Below are positions 1 to 8,733 of a DNA stretch of 64,000 nucleotides, in pieces. The stretch is taken from contig NC_081844.1 in assembly GCF_963259705.1 (NCBI RefSeq), forward strand, positions 9,099,715 through 9,163,714. The letters are read 5' to 3'. The notes under the pieces were generated by a model. It saw only the letters and a list, made by a program, of their open reading frames with translations. It searched no databases and was not told the DNA's origin. How positions within the stretch are numbered: position 1 is the stretch's first letter; each line of letters opens with the position of its first letter. A program made the translations under genes and the position numbers. Source of the DNA: Myotis daubentonii (taxonomy: Eukaryota > Chordata > Mammalia > Chiroptera > Vespertilionidae).

Positions 1-22
1 GTTTGTTACACGTTCATATTCA

Positions 23-33
23 TTTCCTGGAAA
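23..33. promoter_or_regulatory. TTTCCTGGAAA interrupted palindrome (one per monomer)
   Basis: A perfect 5-bp dyad around a central t lies 22 bp after the monomer start in almost every copy of both classes. The inner TTCCTGGAA fits the TTCnnnGAA consensus of STAT-type factors. It sits in the 39-bp stretch that shows no A/B difference. The A at 39345 (ttcagttcctgg) keeps the core TTCCTGGAA but loses the outer t. Function is unknown. Confidence 0.35.
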
Positions 34-89
34 GAAAACTGAGTATTTTAAGAGTTTTAACACATTCTCACAGTTTCCTTAGAATTATA

Positions 90-107
90 TACTAGAACCT
101 TCAGGAT
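90..107. promoter_or_regulatory. Heat-shock-element-like pentamer array (one per monomer)
   Basis: The consensus heat-shock element is alternating GAA/TTC pentamers spaced by two bases. Here tac-ta-GAA-cc-TTC-ag-GAt gives two perfect inner pentamers (95-97 and 100-102) flanked by two with one mismatch each. The string occurs in both A and B monomers. Many A3 copies, and the A2 at 37891 and 46663, have ccttgagg, which breaks the TTC pentamer. It is a motif match only; nothing here shows factor binding. Confidence 0.35.
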
Positions 108-153
108 ATAAACTGTCTCAGGCAAAAAAAGCCGTGGCAACTCAGGATCAACT

Positions 154-166
154 GTAAACATAAACA
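154..166. promoter_or_regulatory. Overlapping forkhead-type cores
   Basis: gtaaaca and ataaaca overlap by one base here, and a further ataaaca lies at 211-217. All fit the RYAAAYA forkhead core and are kept in nearly all monomers of both classes. Copies such as ataaagaatattc (20764, 28082, 33178, 36090) lose the second. Such short AT-rich motifs are expected by chance, so this is a weak call. Confidence 0.25.
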
Positions 167-232
167 GTGTTCTCGTCATTTCAAATCATTATACACTAGT
201 TCTGAGCTCTATAAACAGGAATTCTTAAAGTT

Positions 233-269
233 TGAAATGACATTTTAGTGAAAACGCCACTTAAAATAG
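233..269. other. A-only 37-bp segment with imperfect hairpin
   Basis: Aligning A1 with B1 places a 37-bp segment between aaagtt and cctgag (A) or ccggag (B). It is present in all 90 A-length monomers and absent from all B monomers. Inside it, attttagtg (242-250) pairs with cacttaaaat (258-267) around a 7-base loop aaaacgc, with one bulged t. It is the whole length difference between the classes except for one base. No target-site duplication is visible, so whether A gained it or B lost it is open. Confidence 0.8.
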
Positions 270-383
270 CCTGAGTTGTTAATATTATCAGAATTGCCGT
301 CATTTCAGAGCTTTCGACCTGTAATCTCGGTAACTGAACTCGGCCTTAAATGAAGTTAGATTCTATTTACTTGTGTTTCAACT

Positions 384-728
384 GTTTGTTACACGTTCAT
401 ATTCATTTCCTGGAAAGAAAATTGTGTATTTTAAGAGTTTTAACACATTTTGACAGTTTCCTGAGAAGTATATACTAGAACCTTCAGGATATAAACTGTT
501 TCAGTCAAAAAACGCCACGGCAACTCAGAATCAACTGTAAACATAAACAATATTCTCCACATTTCAAATCATTATACACAAGTTCTGAGCTCTATAAACA
601 GGAATTCTTAAAGTTCCGGAGATGTTAATATTATCAGAATTCTCGTCATTTCAAAGTTTCTACCTGTAATCTCGAGAATTGAACTCGGCTTTAAATGTAC
701 TTAGATTCTATTTACTTGTGTTTTAACT
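384..728. repeat. B1-type monomer (reference copy, 345 bp)
   Basis: This is the reference B monomer. Compared with A1 it lacks the 37-bp segment and one further base, and has about 30 substitutions over the aligned 345 bp. B1 diagnostics are gaagtatatac, caaaaaacgccacgg, caatattctccacatttc, ccggagatgtt, ctcgagaatt (an XhoI site) and aaatgtacttagattc, ending in gttttaact. It has two EcoRI sites 35 bp apart (602 and 637), whereas A has one. Other B1 copies start at 3295, 4023, 4751, 6933, 7661, 12029, 13485, 14213, 15669, 17852, 19308, 20764, 22948, 24787, 26626, 28082, 30266, 33178, 36090, 37546, 42295, 44479, 46318, 47774, 49958, 59420, 61604 and 63060. Confidence 0.95.
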
Positions 729-1111
729 GTTTGTTACACGTTCATATTCATTTCCTGGAAAGAAAACTGAGTATTTTAAGAGTTTTAACACATTCTCACA
801 GTTTCCTTAGAATTATATACTAGAACCTTCAGGATATAAACTGTCTCAGTCAAAAAAAGCCGTGGCAACTCAGGATCAACTGTAAACATAAACAGTATTC
901 TCCTCATTTTAAATCATTATACACAAGTACTGAGCTCTATAAACAGGAATTCTTAAAGTTTGAAATGACATTTTAGTGAAAACGCCACTTAAAATAGCCT
1001 GAGTTGTTAATGTTATCAGAATTGCCGTCATTTCAGAGCTTTCCACCACTAATCTCGGTTATTGAACTCGGCGTTAAATGTAGTTAGATTCTATTTACTT
1101 GTGTTTCAACT
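729..1111. repeat. A2-type monomer (reference copy, 383 bp)
   Basis: Reference for subtype A2. It matches A1 at the 5' end but has cagtcaaaaaaagccgtgg, cagtattctcctcatttt, acaagtactgag (a ScaI site in place of the SpeI site of A1), ttccaccactaatctcgg, ttattgaactcgg and cgttaaatgtag. Roughly 13 positions separate it from A1, most in the second half. Other A2 copies start at 5823, 8006, 10918, 12374, 14558, 18197, 19653, 21109, 23293, 25132, 26971, 28427, 30611, 33523, 36435, 37891, 44824, 46663, 48119, 51030, 61949 and 63405. Confidence 0.93.
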
Positions 1112-1456
1112 GTTTGTTACACGTTCATATTCATTTCCTGGAAAGAAAATTGTGTATTTTAAGAGTTTTAACACATTTTGACAGTTTCCTGAGAATTATG
1201 TACTAGAACCTTCAGGATATAAACTGTTTCAGTCAAAAAAGGAGACGGCAACTCAGAATCAACTGTAAACATAAACAGTATCCTCCTCATTTCAAATCAT
1301 TATACACAAGTTCTGAGCTCTATAAACAGGAATTCTTAAAGTTCCGGAGAGGTTAATATTATCAGAATTCTCGTCATTTCAAAGTTTCTACCTGTAATCT
1401 CGGGAATTGAACTCGGCTTTAAATGTAGTTAGATTCTATTTACTTGTTTTTTAACT
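1112..1456. repeat. B2-type monomer (reference copy, 345 bp)
   Basis: Reference for subtype B2: aaaaaaggagacggcaac, cagtatcctcctcatttc, ccggagaggtt, ctcgggaatt and a 3' end that is either aaatgtagttag with cttgttttttaact (usually before A3) or aaatgtacttag with cttgtgttttaact (usually before A1). This copy has gaattatgtac where most B2 copies have gaagtatgtac. B2 is the commonest partner following A2. A one-base deletion (gagacgcaac) recurs in the copies at 6206 and 16397. Confidence 0.93.
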
Positions 1457-1839
1457 GTTTGTTACACGTTCATATTCATTTCCTGGAAAGAAAACTCTGT
1501 ATTTTAAGAGTTTTAACACATTCTCACAGTTTCCTTAGAATTATATACTAGAACCTTGAGGATATAAACTGTCTCAGTCAAAAAAAGCCATGGCGACTCA
1601 GGATCAACTGTAAACATAAACAGTGTTCTCGTCATTTCAAATCATTATACACTAGTTCTGAGCTCTATAAACAGGAATTCTTAAAGTTTGAAATGACATT
1701 TTAGTGAAAACGCCACTTAAAATAGCCCGAGTTTTTAATATTATCAGAATTGCCGTCATTTCAGAGCTTTCAACCTCTAATCTCCGTAACTGAACTCGGC
1801 GTTAAATGTAGTTAGATTCTTTTTACTTGTGTTTCAACT
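1457..1839. repeat. A3-type monomer (reference copy, 383 bp)
   Basis: Reference for subtype A3: aaagccatggcgactc (an NcoI site), cagtgttctcgtc, acactagttctg, gcccgagtttttaat, ttcaacctctaatctc and cgttaaatgtag, followed by gattctttttactt. It carries ccttgagg in place of ccttcagg, a change shared by many but not all A3 copies. This copy also has aaactctgtatt where other A3 copies have aaactgtgtatt. Further A3 copies start at 8734, 10190, 16741, 21837, 24021, 25860, 29155, 31339, 34251, 37163, 39345, 41184, 43368, 45207, 48847, 51757, 53213, 53941, 56125, 58309 and 60493. Confidence 0.93.
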
Positions 1840-2183
1840 GTTTGTTACACGTTCATATTCATTTCCTGGAAAGAAAATTGTGTATTTTAAGAGTTTTAAC
1901 ACATTTTGACAGTTTCCTGAGAAGTATGTACTAGAACCTTCAGGATATAAACTGTTTCAGTCAAAAAAGGCCACGGCAACTCAGAATCAACTGTGAACAT
2001 AAACAATATTCTCCACATTTCAAATCATTATACACAAGTTCTGAGCTCTATAAACAGGAATTCTTAAAGTTCCGGAGATGTTAATATTATCAGAATTCTC
2101 GTCATTTCAAAGTTTCTACCTGTAATCTCGGGAATTGAACTCGGTTTAAATGTACTTAGATTCTATTTACTTGTGTTTTAACT
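1840..2183. repeat. B3-type monomer (reference copy, 344 bp)
   Basis: Reference for subtype B3: gaagtatgtac, aaaaaaggccacggcaac, caatattctccacatttc, ccggagatgtt and ctcgggaatt. It looks like a B1/B2 intermediate. This copy and the one at 5479 both lack one c (actcggtttaaatg), a private deletion that ties the two together. B3 normally follows A3. Other copies start at 9117, 10573, 17124, 31722, 39728, 52140, 54324 and 56508. Confidence 0.9.
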
Positions 2184-4022
2184 GTTTGTTACACGTTCAT
2201 ATTCATTTCCTGGAAAGAAAACTGAGTATTTTAAGAGTTTTAACACATTCTCACAGTTTCCTTAGAATTATATACTAGAACCTTCAGGATATAAACTGTC
2301 TCAGGCAAAAAAAGCCGTGGCAACTCAGGATCAACTGTAAACATAAACAGTGTTCTCCTCATTTCAAATCATTATACACTAGTTCTGAGCTCTATAAACA
2401 GGAATTCTTAAAGTTTGAAATGACATTTTAGTGAAAACGCCACTTAAAATAGCCTGAGTTGTTAATATTATCAGAATTGCCGTCATTTCAGAGCTTTCCA
2501 CCACTAATCTCGGTTATTGAACTCGGCGTTAAATGTAGTTAGATTCTATTTACTTGTGTTTCAACTGTTTGTTACACGTTCATATTCATTTCCTGGAAAG
2601 AAAATTGTGTATTTTAAGAGTTTTAACACATTTTGACAGTTTCCTGAGAAGTATGTACTAGAACCTTCAGGATATAAACTGTTTCAGTCAAAAAAGGAGA
2701 CGGCAACTCAGAATCAACTGTAAACATAAACAGTATCCTCCTCATTTCAAATCATTATACACAAGTTCTGAGCTCTATAAACAGGAATTCTTAAAGTTCC
2801 GGAGAGGTTAATATTATCAGAATTCTCGTCATTTCAAAGTTTCTACCTGTAATCTCGGGAATTGAACTCGGCTTTAAATGTACTTAGATTCTATTTACTT
2901 GTGTTTTAACTGTTTGTTACACGTTCATATTCATTTCCTGGAAAGAAAACTGAGTATTTTAAGAGTTTTAACACATTCTCACAGTTTCCTTAGAATTATA
3001 TACTAGAACCTTCAGGATATAAACTGTCTCAGGCAAAAAAAGCCGTGGCAACTCAGGATCAACTGTAAACATAAACAGTGTTCTCGTCATTTCAAATCAT
3101 TATACACTAGTTCTGAGCTCTATAAACAGGAATTCTTAAAGTTTGAAATGACATTTTAGTGAAAACGCCACTTAAAATAGCCTGAGTTGTTAATATTATC
3201 AGAATTGCCGTCATTTCAGAGCTTTCGACCTGTAATCTCGGTAACTGAACTCGGCCTTAAATGAAGTTAGATTCTATTTACTTGTGTTTCAACTGTTTGT
3301 TACACGTTCATATTCATTTCCTGGAAAGAAAATTGTGTATTTTAAGAGTTTTAACACATTTTGACAGTTTCCTGAGAAGTATATACTAGAACCTTCAGGA
3401 TATAAACTGTTTCAGTCAAAAAACGCCACTGCAACTCAGAATCAACTGTAAACATAAACAATATTCTCCACATTTCAAATCATTATACACAAGTTCTGAG
3501 CTCTATAAACAGGAATTCTTAAAGTTCCGGAGATGTTAATATTATCAGAATTCTCGTCATTTCAAAGTTTCTACCTGTAATCTCGAGAATTGAACTCGGC
3601 TTTAAATGTACTTAGATTCTATTTACTTGTGTTTTAACTGTTTGTTACACGTTCATATTCATTTCCTGGAAAGAAAACTGAGTATTTTAAGAGTTTTAAC
3701 ACATTCTCACAGTTTCCTTAGAATTATATACTAGAACCTTCAGGATATAAACTGTCTCAGTCAAAAAAAGCCGTGGCAACTCAGGATCAACTGTAAACAT
3801 AAACAGTATTCTCCTCATTTTAAATCATTATACACAAGTACTGAGCTCTATAAACAGGAATTCTTAAAGTTTGAAATGACATTTTAGTGAAAACGCCACT
3901 TAAAATAGCCTGAGTTGTTAATATTATCAGAATTGCCGTCATTTCAGAGCTTTCGACCTGTAATCTCGGTAACTGAACTCGGCCTTAAATGAAGTTAGAT
4001 TCTATTTACTTGTGTTTCAACT
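2184..4022. repeat. Monomers A1/2, B2, A1, B1, A2/1
   Basis: Starts are 2184, 2567, 2912, 3295 and 3640. The monomer at 2184 is mosaic: A1 5' part (caggcaaaa, acactagttctg) with an A2 3' end (ttccaccactaatc, ttattgaac). The segment from 2912 repeats 1 to about 1,000 at a 2,911-bp offset, nearly identical apart from rare changes such as gccactgc near 3426, where the first copy has gccacggc. The monomer at 3640 starts as A2 and ends as A1 (ttcgacctg, ccttaaatgaag), placing an exchange in its second half. Confidence 0.85.
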
Positions 4023-6932
4023 GTTTGTTACACGTTCATATTCATTTCCTGGAAAGAAAATTGTGTATTTTAAGAGTTTTAACACATTTTGACAGTTTCC
4101 TGAGAAGTATATACTAGAACCTTCAGGATATAAACTGTTTCAGTCAAAAAACGCCACGGCAACTCAGAATCAACTGTAAACATAAACAATATTCTCCACA
4201 TTTCAAATCATTATACACAAGTTCTGAGCTCTATAAACAGGAATTCTTAAAGTTCCGGAGCTGTTAATATTATCAGAATTCTCGTCATTTCAAAGTTTCT
4301 ACCTGTAATCTCGAGAATTGAACTCGGCTTTAAATGTACTTAGATTCTATTTACTTGTGTTTTAACTGTTTGTTACACGTTCATATTCATTTCCTGGAAA
4401 GAAAACTGAGTATTTTAAGAGTTTTAACACATTCTCACAGTTTCCTTAGAATTATATACTAGAACCTTCAGGATATAAACTGTCTCAGGCAAAAAAAGCC
4501 GTGGCAACTCAGGATCAACTGTAAACATAAACAGTGTTCTCGTCATTTCAAATCATTATACACTAGTTCTGAGCTCTATAAACAGGAATTCTTAAAGTTT
4601 GAAATGACATTTTAGTGAAAACGCCACTTAAAATAGCCTGAATTGTTAATATTATCAGAATTGCCGTCATTTCAGAGCTTTCGACCTGTAATATCGGTAA
4701 CTGAACTCGGCCTTAAATGAAGTTAGATTCTATTTACTTGTGTTTCAACTGTTTGTTACACGTTCATATTCATTTCCTGGAAAGAAAATTGTGTATTTTA
4801 AGAGTTTTAACACATTTTGACAGTTTCCTGAGAAGTATATACTAGAAACTTCAGGATATAAACTGTTTCAGTCAAAAAACGCCACGGCAACTCAGAATCA
4901 ACTGTAAACATAAACAATATTCTCCACATTTCAAATCATTATACACAAGTTCTGAGCTCTATAAACAGGAATTCTTAAAGTTCCGGAGATGTTAATATTA
5001 TCAGAATTCTCGTCATTTCAAAGTTTCTACCTGTAATCTCGAGAATTGAACTCGGCTTTAAATGTACTTAGATTCTATTTACTTGTGTTTTAACTGTTTG
5101 TTACACGTTCATATTCATTTCCTGGAAAGAAAACTGAGTATTTTAAGAGTTTTAACGCATTCTCACAGTTTCCTTAGAATTATATACTAGAACCTTCAGG
5201 ATATAAACTGTCTCAGTCAAAAAAAGCCGTGGCAACTCAGGATCAACTGTAAACATAAACAGTATTCTCCTCATTTTAAATCATTATACACAAGTACTGA
5301 GCTCTATGAACAGGAATTCTTAAAGTTTGAAATGACATTTTAGTGAAAACGCCACTTAAAATAGCCTGAGTTGTTAATATTATCAGAATTGCCGTCATTT
5401 CAGAGCTTTCAACCTCTAATCTCGGTAACTGAACTCGGCGTTAAATGTAGTTAGATTCTTTTTACTTGTGTTTCAACTGTTTGTTACACGTTCATATTCA
5501 TTTCCTGGAAAGAAAATTGTGTATTTTAAGAGTTTTAACACATTTTGACAGTTTCCTGAGAAGTATGTACTAGAACCTTCAGGATATAAACTGTTTCAGT
5601 CAAAAAAGGCCACGGCAACTCAGAATCAACTGTAAACATAAGCAATATTCTCCACATTTCAAATCATTATACACAAGTTCTGAGCTCTATAAACAGGAAT
5701 TCTTAAAGTTCCGGAGATGTTAATATTATCAGAATTCTCGTCATTTCAAAGTTTCTACCTGTAATCTCGGGAATTGAACTCGGTTTAAATGTACTTAGAT
5801 TCTATTTACTTGTGTTTTAACTGTTTGTTACACGTTCATATTCATTTCCTGGAAAGAAAACTGAGTATTTTAAGAGTTTTAACACATTCTCACAGTTTCC
5901 TTAGAATTATATACTAGAACCTTCAGGATATAAACTGTCCCAGTCAAAAAAAGCCGTGGCAACTCAGGATCAACTGTAAACATAAACAGTATTCTCCTCA
6001 TTTTAAATCATTATACACAAGTACTGAGCTCTATAAACAGGAATTCTTAAAGTTTGAAATGACATTTTAGTGAAAACGCCACTTAAAATAGCCTGAGTTG
6101 TTAATATTATCAGAATTGCCGTCATTTCAGAGCTTTCCACCACTAATCTCGGTTATTGAACTCGGCGTTAAATGTAGTTAGATTCTATTTACTTGTGTTT
6201 CAACTGTTAGTTACACGTTCATATTCATTTCCTGGAAAGAAAATTGTGTATTTTAAGAGTTTTAACACATTTTGACAGTTTCCTGAGAAGTATGTACTAG
6301 AACCTTCAGGATATAAACTGTTTCAGTCAAAAAAGGAGACGCAACTCAGAATCAACTGTAAACATAAACAGTATCCTCCTCATTTCAAATCATTATACAC
6401 AAGTTCTGAGCTCTATAAACAGGAATTCTTAAAGTTCCGGAGAGGTTAATATTATCAGAATTCTCGTCATTTCAAAGTTTCTACCTGTAATCTCGGGAAT
6501 TGAACTCGGCTTTAAATGTACTTAGATTCTATTTACTTGTGTTTTAACTGTTTGTTACACGTTCATATTCATTTCCTGGAAAGAAAACTGAGTATTTTAA
6601 GAGTTTTAACACATTCTCACAGTTTCCTTAGAATTATATACTAGAACCTTCAGGATATAAACTGTCTCAGGCAAAAAAAGCCGTGGCAACTCAGGATCAA
6701 CTGTAAACATAAACAGTGTTCTCGTCATTTCAAATCATTATACACTAGTTCTGAGCTCTATAAACAGGAATTCTTAAAGTTTGAAATGACATTTTAGTGA
6801 AAACGCCACTTAAAATAGCCTGAGTTGTTAATATTATCAGAATTGCCGTCATTTCAGAGCTTTCGACCTGTAATCTCGGTAACTGAACTCGGCCTTAAAT
6901 GAAGTTAGATTCTATTTACTTGTGTTTCAACT
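4023..6932. repeat. Eight-monomer block, first copy of a 2,910-bp duplication
   Basis: Starts are 4023 B1, 4368 A1, 4751 B1, 5096 A2 with A3 3' end, 5479 B3, 5823 A2, 6206 B2, 6550 A1. Private changes in the first part reappear 2,910 bp downstream: ccggagctgtt in the B at 4023 and 6933, gcctgaattgtt and taatatcgg in the A at 4368 and 7278, ctagaaacttc in the B at 4751 and 7661, and taacgcattc in the A at 5096 and 8006. The offset is eight monomers minus the two single-base deletions in the B copies at 5479 and 6206. Confidence 0.88.
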
Positions 6933-8733
6933 GTTTGTTACACGTTCATATTCATTTCCTGGAAAGAAAATTGTGTATTTTAAGAGTTTTAACACATTTT
7001 GACAGTTTCCTGAGAAGTATATACTAGAACCTTCAGGATATAAACTGTTTCAGTCAAAAAACGCCACGGCAACTCAGAATCAACTGTAAACATAAACAAT
7101 ATTCTCCACATTTCAAATCATTATACACAAGTTCTGAGCTGTATAAACAGGAATTCTTAAAGTTCCGGAGCTGTTAATATTATCAGAATTCTCGTCATTT
7201 CAAAGTTTCTACCTGTAATCTCGAGAATTGAACTCGACTTTAAATGTACTTAGATTCTATTTACTTGTGTTTTAACTGTTTGTTACACGTTCATATTCAT
7301 TTCCTGGAAAGAAAACTTAGTATTTTAAGAGTTTTAACACATTCTCACAGTTTCCTTAGAATTATATACTAGAACCTTCAGGATATAAACTGTCTCAGGC
7401 AAAAAAAGCCGTGGCAACTCAGGATCAACTGTAAACATAAACAGTGTTCTCGTCATTTCAAATCATTATACACTAGTTCTGAGCTCTATAAACAGGAATT
7501 CTTAAAGTTTGAAATGACATTTTAGTGAAAACGCCACTTAAAATAGCCTGAATTGTTAATATTATCAGAATTGCCGTCATTTCAGAGCTTTCGACCTGTA
7601 ATATCGGTAACTGAACTCGGCCTTAAATGAAGTTAGATTCTATTTACTTGTGTTTCAACTGTTTGTTACACGTTCATATTCATTTCCTGGAAAGAAAATT
7701 GTGTATTTTAAGAGTTTTAACACATTTTGACAGTTTCCTGAGAAGTATATACTAGAAACTTCAGGATATAAACTGTTTCAGTCAAAAAACGCCACGGCAA
7801 CTCAGAATCAACTGTAAACATAAACAATATTCTCCACATTTCAAATCATTATACACAAGTTCTGAGCTCTATAAACAGGAATTCTTAAAGTTCCGGAGAT
7901 GTTAATATTATCAGAATTCTCGTCATTTCAAAGTTTCTACCTGTAATCTCGAGAATTGAACTCGGCTTTAAATGTACTTAGATTCTATTTACTTGTGTTT
8001 TAACTGTTTGTTACACGTTCATATTCATTTCCTGGAAAGAAAACTGAGTATTTTAAGAGTTTTAACGCATTCTCACAGTTTCCTTAGAATTATATACTAG
8101 AACCTTCAGGATATAAACTGTCTCAGTCAAAAAAAGCCGTGGCAACTCAGGATCAACTGTAAACATAAACAGTATTCTCCTCATTTTAAATCATTATACA
8201 CAAGTACTGAGCTCTATAAACAGGAATTCTTAAAGTTTGAAATGACATTTTAGTGAAAACGCCACTTAAAATAGCCTGAGTTGTTAATATTATCAGAATT
8301 GCAGTCATTTCAGAGCTTTCCACCACTAATCTCGGTTATTGAACTCGGCGTTAAATGTAGTTAGATTCTATTTACTTGTGTTTCAACTGTTAGTTACACG
8401 TTCATATTCATTTCCTGGAAAGAAAATTGTGTATTTTAAGAGTTTTAACACATTTTGACAGTTTCCTGAGAAGTCTATACTAGAACCTTCAGGATATAAA
8501 CTGTTTCAGTCAAAAAAGGAGACGGTAACTCAGAATCAGCTGTAAACATAAACAGTATCCTCCTCATTTCAAATCATTATACACAAGTTCTGAGCTCTAT
8601 AAACAGGAATTCTTAAAGTTCCGGAGAGGTTAATATTATCAGAATTCTCGTCATTTCAAAGTTTCTACCTGTAATCTCGGGAATTGAACTCGGCTTTAAA
8701 TGTAGTTAGATTCTATTTACTTGTTTTTTAACT
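6933..8733. repeat. Partial second copy of the 2,910-bp block with spliced end
   Basis: Starts are 6933 B1, 7278 A1, 7661 B1, 8006 A2, 8389 B2. The first three monomers and the 5' part of the fourth copy 4023 to about 5300. The 3' part of the monomer at 8006 and the B2 at 8389 instead match 5823-6549: both B2 copies share the rare gttagttacacg start (6206 and 8389), at an offset of 2,183 bp. The monomer at 8006 is therefore a junction between two different alignments. One SacI site is lost here (gagctgtataaac at 7136-7148). Confidence 0.8.

Larger units (their letters stand above)
1..383. repeat. A1-type monomer (reference copy, 383 bp)
   Basis: This is the first A monomer and serves as reference for subtype A1. 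Diagnostic features are aaactgagtatt near position 40, caggcaaaaaaagccgtgg near 119, cagtgttctcgtcatttc, acactagttctg (a SpeI site), gcctgagttgtt, and a 3' end with ttcgacctgtaatctcgg followed by ggccttaaatgaag. It is 33.9% GC by hand count (130 of 383), with 8 CpG dinucleotides. It contains the 37-bp A-only segment at 233-269. Other good A1 copies start at 2912, 4368, 6550, 7278, 9462, 11646, 13102, 15286, 17469, 18925, 20381, 27699, 29883, 32795, 35707, 40073, 44096, 45935, 50303, 54669 and 56853. Confidence 0.95.
1..2183. repeat. Six-monomer higher-order unit A1-B1-A2-B2-A3-B3
   Basis: The first six monomers give one copy of each subtype (3 x 728 bp, minus one base in B3). This is the simplest full set of subtypes in the window, so I use it as the reference order. 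Elsewhere the order is scrambled. That it is ancestral is inference; only the shared subtype vocabulary is directly visible. Confidence 0.8.

Noticed and set aside
155..165. Yeast-type ARS consensus on the minus strand (tttatgttta)
   Set aside because: Ten of eleven positions fit, but this motif is expected often in AT-rich DNA, and a large HOR satellite does not fit a budding-yeast genome.
233..269. MITE or other transposon as origin of the 37-bp segment
   Set aside because: It has an inverted pair, but no terminal inverted repeat at its ends, no target-site duplication, and it is too short to call a mobile element.
280..291. Rolling-circle origin-like taatattatc
   Set aside because: It resembles the TAATATTAC nonanucleotide of geminivirus-type origins but lacks the final AC, is not in a stem-loop and has no Rep gene nearby.
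311..331. CENP-B box in ttcgacctgtaatctcgg
   Set aside because: TTCG and a CGG are present, but their spacing and the central bases do not fit the nTTCGnnnnAnnCGGGn consensus, and most subtypes lack the TTCG. No better match was seen on either strand.
675..685. tRNA-type B box on the minus strand of B1 (agttcaattct)
   Set aside because: Nine of eleven positions fit the pol III B-box consensus, but no convincing A box lies at the right distance and the A subtypes fit less well. Probably chance in AT-rich DNA.
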